A stretch of 64,000 nucleotides of DNA from contig JAGMVK010000027.1 of the NCBI GenBank assembly GCA_020747065.1, positions 248,001 to 312,000 of the forward strand. Reading direction: 5' to 3'. Shown here in pieces: positions 59,367 through 64,000 of the stretch (within the stretch, counting starts at the first letter, position 1; every line of letters begins with the position of its first letter). The notes beneath the pieces are model-generated. The model searched no databases and was not told where the DNA came from. It saw only the letters and a list, made by a program, of their open reading frames with translations. Origin of the DNA: Cadophora sp. MPI-SDFR-AT-0126 (lineage: Eukaryota > Ascomycota > Leotiomycetes > Helotiales > Ploettnerulaceae). Made by a program: the position numbers and the translations under genes.

Positions 59367-62300
59367 TGTGATAGACAGACCGCGTAGTCACGTGTATGTC
59401 GCAGATCACGGGATCTAAGAGTTACGAGACTAGGTGAGGTAACTGGACACGACGTTACGATAGGACTAGCGGCCGCGCCCTTTATACTTAAACTTAAGAT
59501 TTCTTTTAAAACTTCTTTTCTTCTTATCTTTTTTACTTTATATTATAATTATTAATAAACTTTTATTAAGCTATTATATTAGAAAAGACTACCCTTACCT
59601 ATAAAGGTCCTAATATCTCTAGCTAATTTCTTAAGCACTTATTAGGTGTAGTTAAGTTATACCTTTAGCTTCCCTCTCTCTCTCTCTCCCTCTTATAGCG
59701 CACTTATTTCCTTAAGTACCTTTTAAATATAATCGAGTTATATATCATAAAATACTACTTCTCTCTTACTATACTAAAACTTTCTTTAGATAAGTAAAAC
59801 TAATCCTTTTAGAAAATCTAATAAGACTTATTATAGTTCTTTTAAAGTCTCCTCCTTTACTTACTTATTAGTATTTCCTTCCTTTTTAATAGTTAATTAA
59901 TCTTATTCTTCTTATACTAATGAACCCCCTGCTATTACCTAGTCCTCCCCTTATATTCTCTTTTATTATTAAATTAAAGAGCGCGAATAGAATAATCCTA
60001 TATTACTTAGCTCGTGCTCTAATACTATATCTTTAATAAATAATAACTTTAAAGATAAGGATACTAAGTAGACCTTAGTTACATAACTAAAGTAAATTTA
60101 AAAGGACTTCTAAAAGTTATTAAAAAAATTAAGTAAGTAATAAGATAAGTAAGATAAGATTATGCAGTAAGTCCTTATTTTTTTGAAATAATTAAGTACT
60201 TAGAATTCCTCTAGTAATAATAGAAATTTAAGTAATAATGATTCTCCTAATAGAGATCCTAGTTCTTCCTATCCTACTAATTAAGTCTATTGTTTAGATT
60301 ACAAAAAACGTTTCTAGGAACTATATATTAATAAATTCTCTAGTAATTCTAAGAGCCTAGAGTAGTATACCTGATTTGCATTAATACTAAGTAAGCTAAA
60401 TATCAATTCTAATTATTAGTCCAATAAAAAGTCTTATATTGCCGCAGTATATAATTATACTAAAGAAGATACCTAAGACTACCTGCTACTACGCTTTGAA
60501 TAAGGAATAATAGAGCTGTTTATTAATACTAAGGAAATAATTAATTACTTAAGTAGTATTTATAGTAATACTTTTAAATAGCGAAATACTAAAATAACCC
60601 TAAATAAGTTATAGATATCCTTAATAGAATTATTCATAGAATACTACTCCTACTTTCTTAAATTAGTTTAGGACGCTTATATCCCTTTTAATGAATATCT
60701 TACGACTCGCCTTTACAACTCTTTCTACTTGTTCCTATAAGACTAAGCTATATATAAGTTTATTCTTAATAAAAGTTTCTAAGATTTTATTTTCGCTATA
60801 GATTTCTTAGATAAAAAGGTTTACTATATTTAGAAACAGCGCTACTAAAACACCCTTTTAATTCGTATAATACTCTTACCTGCTTGAAACCCTTTAACCC
60901 TGTTTTTATAAAGAGGTATAATTACTTTCTCCCCTATAAATAACACCGCCCTAGCTCCTGTAGTTTTCGTACCCCTCTAACTACTTCCTGCGGTCCTTAG
61001 CGCTTAAAAACCTATTACTTACTAGAACTATAAAAAAGCAGAATATATAGCTAAAGATTACCTTAAGCCTTATAATCCCGCTAACTTAAGTATATTAGAA
61101 ATCAAAGTATTAGAATAGTTCCTAAGTAAAGACTTCTTTAAGGCTAATAAAGACTAAGAGAAACCGGAGGATATTACTGATTTAAAAAACTAAAAACCTT
61201 GAAAGAAGACTTTTTTTTAAAATAAATAATTAATCTTTAGGAGATTAATATATATTAGTTAATAAATAGTAAAAGTTTTATTATTTCTTATATACTATTT
61301 TGCAATAGTATTAGAATTACTCTTTTCGTATTATTTAATTTTAGAGTAGGCGGATTTACCTTTATTAATACTAAACTTGCTAAAAATCTTATTAAGAAGT
61401 TTAGTATTACTTTTATCCTATTTCCTAATCCCGTATAAGTAAAAGATTATAATAGCTAAGCTAATAATATTACGTTATATATTATCCTTTTAAATATGCT
61501 AATTGATTAGCGAGTTCAAAAATAAATCCCTTTTATATTATTAGTGTTGGTCCGCAGGCCTATCCAAAGCATGTCTTAGCTAGAATAGGGGGTAGGACCA
61601 CTTACGGGGGTGATTCGGTGGCGTTTCGGGAGGCAGTATATAGTCTAGTACCTCCCACCCCCTCTTAGAAGAAAGACAGATTTTCCACACCATCAAGCTT
61701 GATATGCATATACATGATATTTACGTTTGATTCTTGGCTTATATTCGGTATTGAACCGACAATTAGACCTTAGAAACTATAAGATTATCTTAAAGTAAAC
61801 TTAAATAGCTTACTTTAATATATAACTTAACGTTAAGGACTAAAGCCTAGTATAGTCTTATAATAAAGATATTCCTATAGTACTTCCAAGACTCTTATAC
61901 ACTACTCGTAACGCTATATAACCCTTAAATCCCTGTAATATCTAAGTTATTAATTAATAAGATGTCTTTTAATGATAGGCGGTTATAGATAAGAAAGACA
62001 CTACTCGATGAACTTAAGATATTACTATAGCTACTACTAGTGTTGCCGACGAACAGTTGGTAGAGCTGCAAATTATAGAGCTACCCCCTTACGAGCCTTA
62101 ATACACATCCCCACTGACTACTACGTATTATACTACTCGCTAGGTAGCGTAAAAGGAATACTATAATACTAAATAACTTTAGGGAATTCTTATATATTAA
62201 TACCTAATCCTAGAATAAAGAACTTTACTAAAGATAGATATAGCTAAGATTAATACAATAGCTTTTTATTATACCCTTTATTAAAAAGAATTAGAATTCT

Positions 62301-64000
62301 TTATAATTACACTAAGTAAGATAAATAAGGCTATTAATTAAGTAGTTTAAAAAGCTAAGCTATAGGTATCCCCTGCTAAAGAAGAATTATACAAGAATAT
62401 TTTATAAAAGAAGTTTTCTTTCTAATACTAGGAGTATACTGCTATATTCTTAAAGACTACTATTAATGCTTTTCCTAACTCAGTACCGGAATTAGATTAT
62501 AAGATTGAGTTAGAAGCTGAAATTAATTACGATTATAGACTGCTATATTAATAGAATAAAGCGGAACTCTAAGTAATAAAAAAATATCTTAAGGAAAATC
62601 TTAATAAGGATTTTATTATCCTTAGTTACGCTCTTTTTACTTGCCCTACTTTATTTATTAAGAAACTAAATAGCGGCCTACGCTTTTATATTAATTACTA
62701 AAGATTAAATGAAATTATACGGAAAGATTAGTACCTACTACTTTTAATTAATAAAGTCTTTATATATCTTAGATAAGCTAAGGTCTTTACTAAGATTAAT
62801 ATTTAAAGTACCTTTTACTATATATAAATGAATCTAATTTTTAAGGAATATACTATATTTTAAATCTGCTATAGAAATTATAAGTATAAGGTTATGCCTT
62901 TTGAACTTACTAATGATTCTATAACATTTCAATAATATATAAATAACATTCTCTTTAATTACCTTAATATATTCTATACTACATATTTAAATAATATTAT
63001 TATATATTCTAATAACTCTCTCTAGTATAAAGAACATATTAAAAAAGTCTTGCATTATTTATAGTAATACTATTTCTTAATAGATATCTAAAAAAGTAAA
63101 TTTTATATTAAGAAAATTAAATTCCTTAGGTTTTTTATTATTACTAAAGGAATTAAGATTAACTTAGTAATTATAAAGTGCGTATAAAACTGGACCTCCT
63201 CTACTATAATCTAAGGAATTTAGTCTTTTCTTAGTTTTTGTAATTTTTACTATAAGATTATCTTAAATTATAGTAAGATAACTAAACCCCTAGTAAAGCT
63301 AATAAAAACATTAACTCCTTTTAAGATAATCCTTACCTAACTTACAGCTTTTTAGGACTTAAAGAAAGCTATACTAGTTCTAGAATACCTGAAATATTAC
63401 AATATATTACTAGAAACTTGGATCGAGACTAATACCTTAGATAGAGTAATTGCGGGTGTTTTCTTATAAAAGTACGGAAATAACTAGTACCTAGTCTTGT
63501 TTTTATTAAAAATAATAAGTCCTACCAAACTAAATTACGATATTTATAATAAAGAAATACTAGCAATTATACAATCACTAATCCACTAGTATGCGAAACT
63601 AGTATCTTAATCTAGTCACTAGCGCTTTTAAGTCTTTTTCAATTATAAAGCCTTGGAATACTTCATAACTACTAAGAAGCTTATAAGAAAATAGGTAAGG
63701 TAATTCAAGATTCTAGTAAACTTTTATTTTATAGTAATATACCAGTTAAGTAATCAGAATACTACTACTAATGTATTATTATGCTATAAATAAGACATTG
63801 AAAGCTAGATTAAGATAAAGAATAAATTTCGTACTCATACCTTAATTTACCTAAACTAAATTAATCCCTATATCCTCCGCAAATTAAATCAATTACCTAA
63901 TATTTATACCCTAGTCCCTATAGAGTTTAATGTAAATAAGAAAACAAATCTTATTATAGAATTGATTTATATTAATTGAACTTACAAGGCTCTAATAGTT
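59367..64000 (+). mobile_element. Second RIP-mutated Ty3/gypsy retroelement, nested, runs off the window
   Basis: Starts TGTGATAGAC at 59367 with about 115 bases of moderate GC (probable LTR start), then AT-rich. Gag-like motifs (LFIEYYSYFLKL, IPFNEYLTTRL) occur near 60630-60720 and a retropepsin-like segment near 61340-61470. Reverse transcriptase runs from about 62500 to 63200 (LFIKKLNSGLRFYINY, KVMPFELTNDSITFQ, YLNNIIIYSN in place of the catalytic YLDDILIYS). RNase H follows near 63400-63720 (NYDIYNKEILAI, LEYFITTKKL). Stops are frequent and RIP-like, and the RT active-site DD is NN. Integrase and the 3' LTR would lie beyond the window. Confidence 0.87.
61545..61761. mobile_element. Solo LTR with 5-bp target duplication ATTAG
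   Basis: A 217-bp block of ordinary GC content inside the AT-rich second element. It starts TGTTGGTCCG and ends AACCGACA (TG...CA with imperfect inverted ends), and is flanked by ATTAG at 61540-61544 and 61762-61766. It has no coding capacity. It splits the retropepsin region of the host element. The family (gypsy or copia) cannot be set from the LTR alone. Confidence 0.85.

Noticed and set aside
59460..64000. Possible mitochondrial or centromeric AT-rich DNA
   Set aside because: The AT-richness is accounted for by recognisable gypsy RT, protease and RNase H motifs carrying RIP-type changes. No mitochondrial genes are present and centromere function cannot be read from sequence.

Overview
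The window looks like nuclear DNA of a filamentous ascomycete (Pezizomycotina). The evidence is short introns (about 44-180 bases) with GT..AG ends and CTNAC-like branch sites, the gene types present, and a terminal block of AT-rich, TA-loaded retroelement wreckage whose in-frame stops fit repeat-induced point mutation (RIP). A leotiomycete is a reasonable guess from general protein flavour, but nothing seen here proves it.

Layout. Bases 1-53.8 kb are gene-bearing, moderate-GC DNA: a secreted, probably GPI-anchored carboxylesterase (+); a C2H2 zinc-finger protein with a membrane tail (-); a multi-pass membrane protein with an apparent N-terminal frameshift (-); a PGAP4/GT109-like glycosyltransferase (+); an F-box protein (-); an Nrp1-like RNA-binding protein (-); an uncharacterised small multi-exon gene (-); the 5'-3' exoribonuclease XRN1 (-), with an apparent one-base frameshift; HAT2/RBBP4 (+); a conserved fungal protein of unknown function (+); a GH30 glycosidase fragment (-); the CTD kinase CTK1 (+); the replicative helicase subunit MCM5 (-); the GARP subunit VPS54 (+); a membrane protein (+); and a FAD-dependent DAO-type oxidoreductase (-).

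From about 54 kb the window enters repeat territory. First comes a decayed 280-codon zinc-ribbon reading frame whose only damage is five in-frame stops, then a truncated aldo-keto reductase tail. From 56.1 kb to the end lie two nested Ty3/gypsy retroelements, both read on + and both heavily mutated. The second is inserted into the reverse transcriptase of the first, and itself carries a 217-bp solo LTR with a perfect 5-bp target duplication.

The housekeeping genes do not form a pathway cluster. Two head-to-head pairs, XRN1/HAT2 and MCM5/VPS54, probably share promoter regions; the MCM5/VPS54 one contains an ACGCGT (MCB) box typical of G1/S control. I found no clear new multi-gene system. The most unusual items are the stop-riddled but frame-intact zinc-ribbon gene, the two frameshifts in otherwise conserved genes, and three introns that are in frame and free of stops. 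Exon borders were deduced by eye from splice signals, phase and family similarity.
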